DNA of 64,000 nucleotides, taken from contig NZ_AP022673.1 of assembly GCF_013374115.1 (NCBI RefSeq), forward strand, positions 1 to 64,000, given 5' to 3'. Position 1 is the first letter of the stretch; the number at the start of each line of letters is the position of its first letter. The DNA comes from Sphingomonas sp. HMP9. GTDB taxonomy: Bacteria > Pseudomonadota > Alphaproteobacteria > Sphingomonadales > Sphingomonadaceae. The notes beneath the pieces were generated by a model. That model searched no databases. It had not been told where the DNA came from and saw only the letters and a list, made by a program, of their open reading frames with translations. Below are positions 9,441-18,180 of this stretch, one piece after another. The translations under genes were made by a program, and so were the position numbers.

Positions 9441-9587
9441 CTAGCGGGGCAGGCGGGCGGCGGCAACGCCGGTAATGCGTCTCGACATGAGGCAATGCAG
9501 CGTCGCGATCGCCGCCAGGACGACGATCGTACCGAGCATGAGGTCGATCAGGGAATGCGTGCCCCTGACCAGTGGCGACACCAGCAA
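9441..9587 (-). CDS. Possible small membrane protein (48 aa)
   Basis: A short reading frame encodes one plausible membrane helix (LIDLMLGTIVVLAAIATLHC) followed by a basic tail. A TTG at 9587 is the first start candidate, but no Shine-Dalgarno sequence is visible. The frame is the direct in-frame continuation after the stop codon of the S41 peptidase gene. It could be a real small membrane protein, a remnant, or chance. It occupies most of the gap between the S41 and GST genes. Confidence 0.25.
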   Translation of the reverse strand: MLVSPLVRGTHSLIDLMLGTIVVLAAIATLHCLMSRRITGVAAARLPR

Positions 9588-9650
9588 GCGTCGTCTTGCC
9601 GCCGCACGACGTTCGCGACAGTCACGATCCCACCATGTCGTACGCGCGGC

Positions 9651-11093
9651 TCAGAACGAGCCCGGGACCATCCGTTGCGCCATCGTCGGCGCTGCCGGAA
9701 CCAGCAGGTCCTGGCGCGTGCTGCCGGTGGTCCGTGCCGACTGTGCACTGACGTCGCTGGTGATCGGCGTGCAACTGCGCCCGGCGAGGAAGTCGAGTGC
9801 GCGACGGGTGGTGGCTTCGCGCGCGTCGCCCATCGGGAAGCTGATGTCGTCGGTCGCGCGACAGGTCGCCTCGACCGTCGATGCCAGGCCATCGAAGTAA
9901 TTGCCGTTGCGCGCGGCGTTCTGCGTCGCGAACGCGATCACGCGAAGGCGATCGTCGCAGGTCGGATTGTCGAGTGCGATCTGACCAACGGGCTTGCCGT
10001 AGGTGTTGGTTCCGATCAGCGCGGAATTGCCATGCAGATACGGGGTGAAGGCGTTGATCACGAGTTCGCTCGCCGAGGCGGTGCCGGCGGTGCCGATGAA
10101 AGCGATCCGCGTCGGGGCGATCGATTCGGGTTGCGGGGCAAAGAAGCGAGTCTCGTTGTTCGACGCCTTCTCGGTGCGGAAGGTCGTGTAGTCGAAGACT
10201 TCGGACGTGGAGCGCGCGCCGCCGAGCAGGTCGCCGAGATACTCCGCCGTCGCGACGAGGCCACCGCCATTGTAGCGTAGATCGATGATGACCTTGGTCA
10301 CGCCCTGCAAACGGAAATTCGCGAAAGCCAGCTTGAGTGCTGGTTCTGCCGTGAAGATGAACGTGCGCAAATTGATGTAGCCGACGCGCTGGCCGCCATC
10401 GTCGATGATCTTAGCGCCGTAGCGTGTGGAGACGGGCAGCAGGCTGAAATCGGCCTTGGCGACGGTCACCGTGCGCGTTCCGGCGGCGTCGGAGACACGG
10501 AACACGCGCGCGGTGCCGGCCGTGTCGGGACCGAATGCCGTGGTCAGCCCGGCGGTCCCCTCGGCCTTGATGATCTCGCTCACGGTCCGGAGGTTGCTCG
10601 ACGTCGTACCGATCGCGAGAATTTCCGCGCCACGATCGATCCCCGCGGCGAGCGCGGGCGCCCCCTCGAACGACTCCGCCGCGAACAGCCGCTGGCCGGT
10701 CTGGTCGAGTGCGAAACGGATGCCGAAGCCCGCACTCGATCCCGAGGTATAATAGGCGGTCTCTTCCTTGATCGACGTCAGATAGGTGAAGTAGCGATCC
10801 TTGCGCTGCGCCCGTGCGGTCGCGGTCAGCGCGTCGATGTAATCGTCGACCGTCGTGTACGCGGCGGGACTCAAGGTCGCGGGAAGCGTATCGGGGAACA
10901 GATACCATTCGCGAAGCTGCGCGGCGGCCCAGTCCTGGCGCTCGCGCAACGAGCACCCCGCAATTGCGGTCGGTGTAGGAGTCGGCGTCGGCGTCGCAGC
11001 GATGCCGCCGCTCGATTTCGTGTTGCCGTCGCTACCCCCGCAGCCTGACAGCATCGCAGCCATCGCCAGCATAGCCCCAAACCGTCCACGCAT
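9651..11093 (-). CDS. S41 family peptidase lipoprotein
   Basis: A C-terminal-processing-type serine protease. The signal ends in a lipobox (AMLSGC, Cys18), so it is likely anchored in the outer or inner membrane facing the periplasm. A Thr-Pro dipeptide repeat linker (about 34-42) follows, then a PDZ-like domain (about 115-210) and the S41 catalytic domain. The Ser-Lys dyad is visible: GTASASELV (Ser340/342 region) and TYGK (Lys367). The stop is at 9651. The substrate is unknown. Confidence 0.9.
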   Translation of the reverse strand: MRGRFGAMLAMAAMLSGCGGSDGNTKSSGGIAATPTPTPTPTAIAGCSLRERQDWAAAQLREWYLFPDTLPATLSPAAYTTVDDYIDALTATARAQRKDRYFTYLTSIKEETAYYTSGSSAGFGIRFALDQTGQRLFAAESFEGAPALAAGIDRGAEILAIGTTSSNLRTVSEIIKAEGTAGLTTAFGPDTAGTARVFRVSDAAGTRTVTVAKADFSLLPVSTRYGAKIIDDGGQRVGYINLRTFIFTAEPALKLAFANFRLQGVTKVIIDLRYNGGGLVATAEYLGDLLGGARSTSEVFDYTTFRTEKASNNETRFFAPQPESIAPTRIAFIGTAGTASASELVINAFTPYLHGNSALIGTNTYGKPVGQIALDNPTCDDRLRVIAFATQNAARNGNYFDGLASTVEATCRATDDISFPMGDAREATTRRALDFLAGRSCTPITSDVSAQSARTTGSTRQDLLVPAAPTMAQRMVPGSF

Positions 11094-11274
11094 TACGTAA
11101 TCTCCCCCGTCGGGCAGAGGCTACGGAATTCGCCGCACGATGCCAGCGGGAAATTGAAAGTTGATTCGATGTCGGCGAATCTGGAGCCGCCGGGTGGCAA
11201 TCATACCTGCGAACGTCACCGATCCGTCATCCTGATCGTGGTCGGGATGACGGATTGGAAAGCAGACCAGGCCG
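11094..11274. repeat. Intergenic region with family A half-repeat
   Basis: No gene was found here. At 11224-11253 there is a palindrome (CCGTCATCC, spacer, GGGATGACGG) that resembles half of the family A element. It lies about 20 bp downstream of the engB stop and could serve as its terminator. Confidence 0.6.
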
Positions 11275-11967
11275 TCAGCTGACCGCTTCGACCACGGCCG
11301 CACGGAGTTCGGGGATACCCATGCCGTATTCGCTCGAGGTGACGAGGATGTCGGGATGCGCTGCGGGACGCTTGCGCGCCTCGGCTGCGGTACGTTCGGT
11401 CACTTCGACCAGCTCGGACGCCTTGATTTTGTCGGCCTTGGTCAACACCATCCGGTAGCTGACTGCGGCCTTGTCGAGCATCTCGAGGATCTCGCGATCG
11501 ACGTCCTTGATTCCGTGGCGCGAGTCGATCAGCACGAGCGCGCGCTTCAGAACGTCGCGTCCGCGCAGGAAATCGTTGATCAGGAAGCGCCATTTCTTGA
11601 CGACGTCCTTGGGCGCCTTGGCAAAGCCATAGCCTGGCATGTCGACCAGGCGGAACGCGAGCGGGGCGCCGACGTCGAAGAAGTTCAGCTCCTGCGTGCG
11701 GCCCGGCGTGTTCGACGTGCGCGCCATGGAATTGCGCCCGGTCAGCGCGTTCAGGAGCGACGACTTGCCGACGTTCGAGCGGCCCGCAAACGCCACTTCC
11801 GGCACCGCTGCATCGGGCAGGAATTCCAACGTCGGCGCCGACTTCAGGAAGCCGACATGGCCGGCGAACAGCTTTCGCGCCTGCTCGAGGTGCTCGGCGG
11901 TGAACGGTGCGTCGGTCTGCTCAAGGTCGGGGCCGAGATCCGGGCCAAGGTTCGGAACGTCGTTCAC
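11275..11967 (-). CDS. engB: Ribosome biogenesis GTPase EngB/YihA
   Basis: EngB is a TrmE-Era-EngA-type GTPase required for assembly of the large ribosomal subunit. The 230-residue product shows the G1 motif GRSNVGKSS, the G3 motif DMPGYG, and G4 TKAD. The frame is open much further upstream through yidC, but the GTG at 11967 overlaps the yidC stop (GTGA) and gives the family's usual N-terminal length. It is the last gene of the rpmH-rnpA-yidD-yidC-engB operon. Confidence 0.95.
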   Translation of the reverse strand: MNDVPNLGPDLGPDLEQTDAPFTAEHLEQARKLFAGHVGFLKSAPTLEFLPDAAVPEVAFAGRSNVGKSSLLNALTGRNSMARTSNTPGRTQELNFFDVGAPLAFRLVDMPGYGFAKAPKDVVKKWRFLINDFLRGRDVLKRALVLIDSRHGIKDVDREILEMLDKAAVSYRMVLTKADKIKASELVEVTERTAAEARKRPAAHPDILVTSSEYGMGIPELRAAVVEAVS

Positions 11968-13673
11968 TTGGTCACCGGCACTTTCAGGCCCGGATGGCGG
12001 GCGTAGAGCAGCTTCTGCTGGATGATCGTCAGGACGTTCGACGTGATCCAGTACACCTGAAGGCCGACCGCGAACGGCGCCATCACGAACATCAGCACCC
12101 ATGGCAGCAGCTTGAAGACCTGCTTCTGCGTGTCGTCCATCGGCGTCGGGTTCAGCTTGAACTGGAAGTACATGCTGATCCCCAGGATGATCGGCACGAC
12201 ACCGATCGCGATCATGTGCGGCGGCGTGAACGGCAGCAGGCCGAACAGGTTGAGCGGCGTCAGCGGATCGGGCGCGGACAGATCCTTGATCCACGCGACG
12301 AACGGCTGGTGACGCATCTCGATCGTCAGCATCAGCACCTTGTACAGCGCGTACATGATCGGAATCTGCAACAGCGTCGGCGCGCAACCGGCGAGCGGAT
12401 TGACCTTCTCGGCCTTGTACAGCGCCATCACTTCCTGCTGCATGCGGACCTTGTCGTCCTTATACTTCTCCTGCAGCAGCTTCATCTTCGGCTGGACGGC
12501 GCGCATCGCGGCCATCGACTTGAACTGGCGCTGCGCGATCGGGAACAACAGGCCGCGGATCGTCACCGTCAGCAGGATGATCGCGACGCCGAAATTGCCG
12601 ATCATCCGGAACAGCCAGTCGAGATAATAGAAGATCGGCTTCTCGACGATCCGGAACCAGCCCCAGTCGATCGCGTAATCGAGCTTGGCGACGCCGCCGG
12701 CCTGGTCGGTGTAGCGATCAAGCAGGCGCACTTCCTTGGCGCCGGCGAAGAAGCGCGAGACCTGCGTGATCGACTGGCCGGGTGCGACCTGCTTGGGCTG
12801 CAGCGCGTAGTCGGCCTGATAGGCCTTGTTGGCGCCGGCGCGGAACTGGCCGTCGAAGGCCTGGCGCTGATCGGGGATGATCGCGGTCAGCCAGTATTTG
12901 TCGGTGAAGCCGAGCCAGCCGCCGGTGGTGGTGAACTTCTGCGCGGCCTCGTCGATGTCCTTGTAGTTCGGACGGTAGTGCGCGCCGCCATTGTCGACCG
13001 ACATCGGCCCGACATGGATCGTCATCGACGACGGATCCTTCGAGATGCCGACGCGGTTGACCAAGCCGTAGGTCGCGACGGGAACAGGCGCGGCGCCGGC
13101 GTTGAGGACGGTCTGCCGTACCGTGAACATATAGTCCTGGTCGACTGCGATCTGGATGCGGAAGCGCTGGCCGGTGGCGTTGGTCGCGTCGAGCGTGACC
13201 GGCGTGGTCGGCGTCAGCGTGGTCGCGCCCGAGGGCGTCCAGACGGCGTCGGCAGCGGGTGGGGCCAGGCCCTCCGCCCGCCAGCCGAAGCTTGCGAAAT
13301 ACGCGTCGGGTGCACCGGCGGGCGACAACAGGCGGATCGGCGGCGAGTTCTTCGCGACGGTCTCGTCATAGCCCTTGAGCACGAGATCGTCGATCCGCGC
13401 GCCCTTCAGGTTGATCGAACCGGACACGCGGGGCGTCTCGATGCGAACACGCGAGGTGCTGGCGATCACCGCGTTGCGATCGCCGATCGCAGCGGCGCCG
13501 TCCGCGGCCGGATCGGCGGCGGGGTTGGCGACGGCCTTGGTCTTGCCGCCTTCGATTCGCGTGACCGGTGGATTCGCGGTCGGAAAGAACTTGCCCTGGA
13601 TCAGCGGCCATCCGAACAGGATCAGCGCCGCGATCACCGCGAACAGCACGAAATTCTGCTTGTCGTCTTTCAC
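11964..13673 (-). CDS. yidC: Membrane protein insertase YidC
   Basis: YidC inserts and folds inner-membrane proteins, alone or with SecYEG. The 569-residue protein has an N-terminal membrane segment ([17 protein letters not shown]), a large periplasmic beta domain (about 55-340) and the conserved five-helix insertase core with the hydrophilic-groove Arg in a TIRGLLFP context. The GTG start at 13673 overlaps the yidD stop (GTGA), and its own stop overlaps engB, so all three are translationally coupled. Confidence 0.97.
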   Translation of the reverse strand: MKDDKQNFVLFAVIAALILFGWPLIQGKFFPTANPPVTRIEGGKTKAVANPAADPAADGAAAIGDRNAVIASTSRVRIETPRVSGSINLKGARIDDLVLKGYDETVAKNSPPIRLLSPAGAPDAYFASFGWRAEGLAPPAADAVWTPSGATTLTPTTPVTLDATNATGQRFRIQIAVDQDYMFTVRQTVLNAGAAPVPVATYGLVNRVGISKDPSSMTIHVGPMSVDNGGAHYRPNYKDIDEAAQKFTTTGGWLGFTDKYWLTAIIPDQRQAFDGQFRAGANKAYQADYALQPKQVAPGQSITQVSRFFAGAKEVRLLDRYTDQAGGVAKLDYAIDWGWFRIVEKPIFYYLDWLFRMIGNFGVAIILLTVTIRGLLFPIAQRQFKSMAAMRAVQPKMKLLQEKYKDDKVRMQQEVMALYKAEKVNPLAGCAPTLLQIPIMYALYKVLMLTIEMRHQPFVAWIKDLSAPDPLTPLNLFGLLPFTPPHMIAIGVVPIILGISMYFQFKLNPTPMDDTQKQVFKLLPWVLMFVMAPFAVGLQVYWITSNVLTIIQQKLLYARHPGLKVPVTK

Positions 13674-13918
13674 AGGGCGGCGTCTTTCAATTTCTCAGGC
13701 TTCAGCTCTGGGACTGGGTCGGGTCCATACCCGCCCCACGGATGGCAGCGTGCGATACGCTTCGCCGCCAACCAGCCCCCCTTGAGCGCGCCATAGCGCC
13801 CAACGGCCTCGATTGCATAGGCGGAACACGAAGGATCGTAGCGACAGGTGGATGGCAGGACGAGCGAAGGACCCAGTTGCCAGCCGCGCGCGATCAGGAT
13901 GAGGAGGCGGGCTAGCAT
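13670..13918 (-). CDS. yidD: Membrane protein insertion efficiency factor YidD
   Basis: A small (82-residue) amphipathic protein that aids YidC-dependent insertion. The family signature is complete: [18 protein letters not shown], then [19 protein letters not shown]. The ATG at 13918 gives the usual N-terminus ([14 protein letters not shown]). The open frame continues upstream for about 80 codons, but those codons run through two palindromic repeats and are not part of the gene. It overlaps yidC by 4 bp. Confidence 0.95.
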   Translation of the reverse strand: MLARLLILIARGWQLGPSLVLPSTCRYDPSCSAYAIEAVGRYGALKGGWLAAKRIARCHPWGGYGPDPVPELKPEKLKDAAL

Positions 13919-13949
13919 GGGTTTGCAGAGCTTCGCGCGCCGCCAGATT

Positions 13950-14002
13950 GTTTCCCCGCGGAGGCGGGGACCCAGACTGGGCTCCCGCTTCCGCGGGAAA
14001 AC
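13950..14002. repeat. Family C palindromic repeat
   Basis: Two hairpins lie in tandem, each with a CCCCGC(N)GCGGGG-like or CCCGC(N)GCGGG-like core, and the whole 53-bp element is an imperfect inverted repeat that begins GTTT and ends AAAC. Related copies lie at 43236, 48255 (half), 50863 and 52996. It lies between rnpA and yidD inside the operon. Confidence 0.85.
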
Positions 14003-14062
14003 AAGGAGTGAGGGGAGGTGGTGAGTTGGAACTCGCCGCCGCTTAATCTCTCTCTCGGCACC

Positions 14063-14162
14063 ACCCCGGCGAAGGCCGGGGCCCAATTGGGGGCGCTGAG
14101 TAACGAACGGCGGCGCGTCGTCACGGCCGCTTTCCCACTTGGGCCCCGGCCTTCGCCGGGGT
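14063..14162. repeat. Family D palindromic repeat entering rnpA
   Basis: Outward-facing arms (accccggcgaaggccggggc at one end, its near-complement ending at 14162 at the other) are separated by about 40 bp. Each arm has its own CCCCGGC/GCCGGGG hairpin. The right arm (14121-14162) forms the last codons and stop of rnpA. A lone arm of the same family is at 43350-43369. Confidence 0.8.
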
Positions 14163-14495
14163 AGCATCGAGAGCAGACTGCGGCGTTACCTTGCGGAACG
14201 CCTTGCTAAGCTCGGTCCGCAACAGCGCGTAATCGCGCTCGACCCCGCCATTGCGTCCGATCAAAACATGATCGGCACCCGCAACCCCGCGTTCCGCCAA
14301 CAGCTCACGCGCCAACGCCCGCAACCGCCGTTTCATGCGGTTCCGGACGACGGCGTTGCCGATCTTCTTGGTGACGGTGAAGCCGATTCGCATCGTGTCG
14401 TCACCGTCATCGCGGGGGCGCATGAGCAGGACGAATCCCGGCATCGGTGCGCGCTTCCCCGCATTCGCCGCGAGAAAATCGCGGCGTTTGGACAT
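14121..14495 (-). CDS. rnpA: Ribonuclease P protein component
   Basis: The protein subunit of RNase P, which matures the 5' ends of tRNAs. The family signature is present: [20 protein letters not shown] with the conserved RNR box. The ATG at 14495 is 32 bp after rpmH; no strong ribosome site precedes it, and the homologous region begins a few residues further upstream in frame, so a non-standard start is possible. The natural C-terminus appears to end near LSKAFRK; the last codons ([13 protein letters not shown] region) are encoded by a family D repeat. Confidence 0.92.
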   Translation of the reverse strand: MSKRRDFLAANAGKRAPMPGFVLLMRPRDDGDDTMRIGFTVTKKIGNAVVRNRMKRRLRALARELLAERGVAGADHVLIGRNGGVERDYALLRTELSKAFRKVTPQSALDATPAKAGAQVGKRP

Positions 14496-14527
14496 TATAG
14501 TTATGCCGGCGTCGCCGGCGGGTATCG

Positions 14528-14662
14528 TTAGGCCGACAGCTTCTTGCGACCGCGTGCGCGGCGTGCATGGATCACTGCCCGGCCGCCGACCGTCGCCATC
14601 CGTGCGCGGAAGCCATGACGGCGTGCGCGTACCAGGTTGCTCGGCTGAAAGGTCCGCTTCAT
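14528..14662 (-). CDS. rpmH: Large ribosomal subunit protein bL34
   Basis: The 44-residue ribosomal protein L34 is fully recognisable: it begins [20 protein letters not shown] and ends [10 protein letters not shown]. It is rich in Arg and Lys, as expected for an rRNA-binding protein. It is the first gene of rpmH-rnpA-yidD-yidC-engB, the standard arrangement in many bacteria. Confidence 0.97.
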   Translation of the reverse strand: MKRTFQPSNLVRARRHGFRARMATVGGRAVIHARRARGRKKLSA

Positions 14663-14724
14663 TGGTCATTCCCTAGGTCATCAAATAGAAAACGGCCGCC
14701 ACGGGGACGGCCTTGATGGCTGGG

Positions 14725-14753
14725 CGCTTACGGAAACGGGGCGGGTAAGTCAA
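14725..14753 (-). promoter_or_regulatory. Candidate promoter for rpmH operon
   Basis: On the minus strand TTGACT (14753-14748) matches a sigma-70 -35 box, and TAAGCG (14730-14725) sits at 17-bp spacing as a weak -10. It lies about 65 bp upstream of rpmH. The -10 match is poor, so this is tentative. Confidence 0.35.
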
Positions 14754-15061
14754 TTCACACCCGGTGTGTCAGCGGCGCTTTTCGACGCCTTCGCGCGCTC
14801 ATGACGTCGCATCGCGCTCTGCCGCCGCATCATCCGGTCCACGAGATGTCCGGTCCGCGGCCAGCGCCGCTTCAACCGCGCCCACTTCAGTCGCGCCCAG
14901 CGCGAGTTGCGCAACACCAGGACCATGCCGCCCGCGAACAAGAATATTCCCGCCGGCCCCGGCAGCGGCGCGAGCAGCGGTGCGCTCAGGATCAGCAGCA
15001 CCCCGAGCAGCAACTGACCGAGGCGAAGGATAGGGGAGCGGACTGCTTTCACGGAAGGCAT
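14750..15061 (-). CDS. PGPGW-like small membrane protein
   Basis: A 103-residue protein with one or two hydrophobic segments (LGQLLLGVLLILSAPLLAPL, then GIFLFAGGMVLVL) joined by the motif PLPGPAG, as in the PGPGW family of putative membrane proteins. A strongly basic C-terminal tail follows. The start at 15061 is the ATG that begins the homologous part; the frame runs on upstream as antisense of comM and is not used. It is divergent from comM and ends where the rpmH promoter begins. Function unknown. Confidence 0.75.
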   Translation of the reverse strand: MPSVKAVRSPILRLGQLLLGVLLILSAPLLAPLPGPAGIFLFAGGMVLVLRNSRWARLKWARLKRRWPRTGHLVDRMMRRQSAMRRHERAKASKSAADTPGVN

Positions 15062-15169
15062 GTGGGTCCGGTGTATTAGGTTGGCAAGACGGCAGTGCGC
15101 TGCATACCATTGCAGACACGGCAAATCGGGTATGAATAAGGCGTGACGTCGTGTCGCGGGGGAGCGGGC

Positions 15170-16678
15170 ATGGCGGCGATCGTAGCGACGGTGGCGTATC
15201 TGGGCTTGGAAGCGCGGGCGGTCGAAGTGCAAGTCCAACTGATTCCAGGACTTCCTGCGTTCAACGTCGTCGGCCTGGCGGACAAGGCGGTCGGCGAAAG
15301 TCGCGAACGTGTGCGCGGCGCGATCGCGGGAATGGGGCTGTCGCTGCCGCCCAAACGCATCGCGGTGAACCTGTCGCCCGCCGATCTGCCGAAAGAAGGA
15401 TCGCATTTCGATCTTCCTATCGCGCTGGCGTTGCTGGCGGCGATGGGGGTGGTCGATGCCGAGGCGCTGGCGGATTACGTGATCGTCGGCGAACTCGGCC
15501 TCGACGCGCGGATCACCGCGTCGCCGGGCGTGTTGCTCGCGGCGCTGCATGCATCGGAAGTAGGGAAGGGGCTCGTCTGCCCCGCCGCGCAAGGGTCGGA
15601 AGCGGCGTGGGCCGGCGAGATCGAGGTGATCGCCGCGCCCGACCTGCTGTCGTTGCTCAACCACTTCAAGGGCCACGGCCTGCTCAGCCCACCCAAGCCG
15701 GGCATCGCCGAGACCGCCGATCACGGTCCGGATCTGCGTCAGGTGAAAGGGCAGGAAACCGCCAAGCGCGCGCTGGAGATCGCCGCTGCCGGATCGCATA
15801 ATCTGCTGATGGTGGGACCACCCGGCTCCGGCAAGTCGCTGATGGCGTCCTGCCTCCCGGGCATCCTGCCGCCGCTCGACCCGGCCGAAGCCCTCGAAGT
15901 ATCGATGGTCCAGTCGGTCGCCGGCACGCTGACGGGCGGCCGCTTGACTCGAACACGGCCCTTCCGTGCCCCGCACCACTCGGCCTCCATGGCGGCGCTT
16001 ACCGGTGGCGGCCTGAAGGTGAAGCCGGGCGAAGTCAGCCTGGCGCATCTCGGCGTCCTGTTCCTTGACGAACTCCCGGAGTTCCAGCGCGCCGTCCTCG
16101 ATTCGCTACGCCAGCCGCTGGAAACCGGCACGGTCAGTGTCGCGCGGGCCAACGCGCACGTTACCTTTCCTGCGCGCGTCCAGTTGATCGCCGCGATGAA
16201 CCCATGTCGCTGCGGTCACTTGGGTGACGCGAGTTTGGCCTGTGCGAGAGCGCCAAAGTGCGCGGCGGACTATCAGGCGAAAGTCTCCGGCCCGTTGCTC
16301 GATCGGATCGATCTTCACATCGATGTCCAGGCGGTCAGCGCCGCCGACCTTATCCTCCCACCGCCGACCGAAGGATCGGCAGAGGTGTCCGCCCGTGTCG
16401 CCGTCGCGCGCGCCATTCAGACCGACCGCTACCGCGACCACCCGGTTCGCACGAATGCGGAGGCCGATGGCGCGCTGCTCGATGCCGTTGCCACCCCCGA
16501 CGAAGCCGGTCGCAAGTTGCTTGCGCAAGCCGCCGAAGCGATGCGGCTGACTGCGCGCGGCTACACGCGCATCCTCCGCGTCGCCCGCACCATCGCCGAT
16601 CTCGCCGGCAGCGACACCGTCGGTCGCATCCACATCGCCGAAGCGCTCAGCTACCGCCGCCAGCCGCCGAGAAACTGA
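15170..16678 (+). CDS. comM: YifB/ComM family Mg chelatase-like AAA ATPase
   Basis: A hexameric AAA+ helicase of the ComM family, which promotes branch migration during natural transformation. An N-terminal Lon-like ChlI domain (about 1-150) is followed by the ATPase with Walker A GPPGSGKS (about 216-223), Walker B LFLDELPEF, and a C-terminal helical domain. The Cys-rich AAMNPCRCGHLGD typical of the family is present. The ATG at 15170 has GGGGGAG just upstream; nine further in-frame codons are not needed. Transformation in this organism is not shown by the window. Confidence 0.94.
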   Translation: MAAIVATVAYLGLEARAVEVQVQLIPGLPAFNVVGLADKAVGESRERVRGAIAGMGLSLPPKRIAVNLSPADLPKEGSHFDLPIALALLAAMGVVDAEALADYVIVGELGLDARITASPGVLLAALHASEVGKGLVCPAAQGSEAAWAGEIEVIAAPDLLSLLNHFKGHGLLSPPKPGIAETADHGPDLRQVKGQETAKRALEIAAAGSHNLLMVGPPGSGKSLMASCLPGILPPLDPAEALEVSMVQSVAGTLTGGRLTRTRPFRAPHHSASMAALTGGGLKVKPGEVSLAHLGVLFLDELPEFQRAVLDSLRQPLETGTVSVARANAHVTFPARVQLIAAMNPCRCGHLGDASLACARAPKCAADYQAKVSGPLLDRIDLHIDVQAVSAADLILPPPTEGSAEVSARVAVARAIQTDRYRDHPVRTNAEADGALLDAVATPDEAGRKLLAQAAEAMRLTARGYTRILRVARTIADLAGSDTVGRIHIAEALSYRRQPPRN

Positions 16679-16744
16679 GTCGGGACGTTTTCCGATCAAC
16701 ACAGCTTGCGGCGGACGAAAGCTTCGTCTAGCCAACCCGCCGCT

Positions 16745-16829
16745 GCCCCTGTGGCGAAATTGGTAGACGCGACCGACTCAAAATCGGTTGCCGCAAGGCA
16801 TGCTGGTTCGATTCCGGCCAGGGGCACCA
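16745..16829 (+). tRNA. tRNA-Leu (CAA)
   Basis: The 85-nt cloverleaf has the acceptor pair GCCCCTG/CAGGGGC, the anticodon stem ACCGA/TCGGT enclosing loop CTCAAAA (anticodon CAA), a long variable arm (TGCCGCAAGGCAT) as expected for class II tRNA, a T arm with GGTTCGATTCC, and an encoded CCA end. It reads UUG codons. Confidence 0.96.
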
Positions 16830-16916
16830 TTTCTTTTTGACGATCACGCTTCGACACTATGGGGTCAGCGCACACGGATCGTTTCCTTGCGAAAATTTCA
16901 TCGGTAAGGACGCGGG

Positions 16917-17588
16917 ATGGCAAAGCGACCGGTCCGTTCTGTCTCATCGCGGCGGCGTGATCGATCGGGGCTGAGGCCATCGTCCGAGCATTGGCTGCTT
17001 CTCCTGGGCGCCGTGGTCGCGTGCGCGGCGATCTTCGGGTCGCTCATGGACCTGCCTTGGCCGACCGCAACCACCACGAAACACCGCAAGCCCCGGCTCA
17101 CGATGGCGCAGGCTCGCGCGTCCAATGCTTTGGTCCCGATCGTCACGAAGAGACGCAAGCGGGCGGAGCCGTTCCGCTTTCACGGCGGGCCCGCCGCGCG
17201 CCTCCAGGCGACCGAGTGCCTCGCGACGGCCGCGCTCTACGAGGCGGGCAGCGACCGCGACGCGCAACGGGCCGTCATCCAGGTCGTGCTAAACCGGGTC
17301 GGCGCGCGCGGCTTCCCCAAGAGCGTGTGCGGGGTCGTGTATCAGGGCGCGGATCGCAAGACGGGATGCCAGTTCTCGTTCACCTGTGATGGATCACAAA
17401 CCCGCCGGCCCGAGCATGACGGATGGGACCAGGCGAGGGGTGCCGCGCGCCGCGCCATAAGCGGCTACGTCTACGCACCGGTCGGTCGCGCGACTCATTA
17501 CCATACCGACTGGCTCGTACCGTATTGGCGCGGTTCGCTGGTCAAGGTGGCGACCGTGGAGTCGCACATCTTCTACCAGCGGCGCTGA
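16917..17588 (+). CDS. SleB-type cell wall hydrolase
   Basis: A 223-residue protein with an N-terminal membrane anchor (about 26-44: WLLLLGAVVACAAIFGSLM), a basic linker, and a C-terminal Hydrolase_2/SleB domain (about 95-222). The catalytic Glu is in LYEAGSD (Glu109); conserved VLNRV and CQFSFTCDG follow, then the C-terminal THYHTDWLVPYW. These enzymes cleave peptidoglycan glycan strands. The ATG at 16917 has AAGGA 6 bases upstream. It converges closely on the DUF1989 gene. Confidence 0.9.
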   Translation: MAKRPVRSVSSRRRDRSGLRPSSEHWLLLLGAVVACAAIFGSLMDLPWPTATTTKHRKPRLTMAQARASNALVPIVTKRRKRAEPFRFHGGPAARLQATECLATAALYEAGSDRDAQRAVIQVVLNRVGARGFPKSVCGVVYQGADRKTGCQFSFTCDGSQTRRPEHDGWDQARGAARRAISGYVYAPVGRATHYHTDWLVPYWRGSLVKVATVESHIFYQRR

Positions 17589-17592
17589 TCGC

Positions 17593-18180
17593 TCAGTCGA
17601 TCCGGTATTGGATAGGCTTGAACGAGCCCCCGTTCGACTGCAGCGCCGAGCATGCGGTCATGCCGATCACCAGATCCATCGCCGCGCGAAAGACGATCGT
17701 GTCACCCGCCTTGCTCAGCGGCGGCTCGACCGTGAACGTACCGGTCTCGCCATTGATCGGAACGTTCATGAAGCAGTTGAACGCGACCGGGATCTGGTCC
17801 GGCTCGATGTCCCAGGGCGCCAGCGCTTCTGCGAGATTGCCAAAGCAACCGCGATGCGGATCGGTATCGCCATATATAATCGCAAACGTCTCCTTCGAGC
17901 ACGGCGTCAGCAAGAAATCATGCCGGCCCACATCGTCCGCAACGATCTCCAGCATCACGTTGCTGCGGTTCGAATAGAGGAGGTCGCCAGTGGTCAGGTA
18001 CAACCGGCTCGCATAATCGAGCGTCCGACCGGACGAGATCGCCTCGCGCACGTCCGCGCGGTTGTAAGCGAGCAAATCCGAAACCTGCCGACCCTCGGGA
18101 TCAATCACCGTCAGCGTCTGGCCCTTGTCGAGCGTGAATCCCGCACCCGAACGCGGAGGGATCGTCTTGATGTCAGCCAC
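17593..18180 (-). CDS. DUF1989 (urea carboxylase-associated) protein
   Basis: The 195-residue protein belongs to the DUF1989 family, recognised by GQTLTVIDPEGRQVSDLLAY, SRLYLTTGDLLYSNRSNVM, the Cys-containing TPCSKET and NCFMNVPI. Family members called urea carboxylase-associated proteins have been shown in other bacteria to be carboxyguanidine deiminase subunits, acting on a guanidine derivative. No guanidine or urea carboxylase lies in this window. The gene overlaps the upstream YcgG-like gene by 8 bp, implying that the two proteins act together. The substrate here is unknown. Confidence 0.85.
   Translation of the reverse strand: MADIKTIPPRSGAGFTLDKGQTLTVIDPEGRQVSDLLAYNRADVREAISSGRTLDYASRLYLTTGDLLYSNRSNVMLEIVADDVGRHDFLLTPCSKETFAIIYGDTDPHRGCFGNLAEALAPWDIEPDQIPVAFNCFMNVPINGETGTFTVEPPLSKAGDTIVFRAAMDLVIGMTACSALQSNGGSFKPIQYRID

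Noticed and set aside
13919..14167. N-terminal extension of yidD
   Set aside because: These codons run through family C and D repeats; the known YidD N-terminus starts at 13918.
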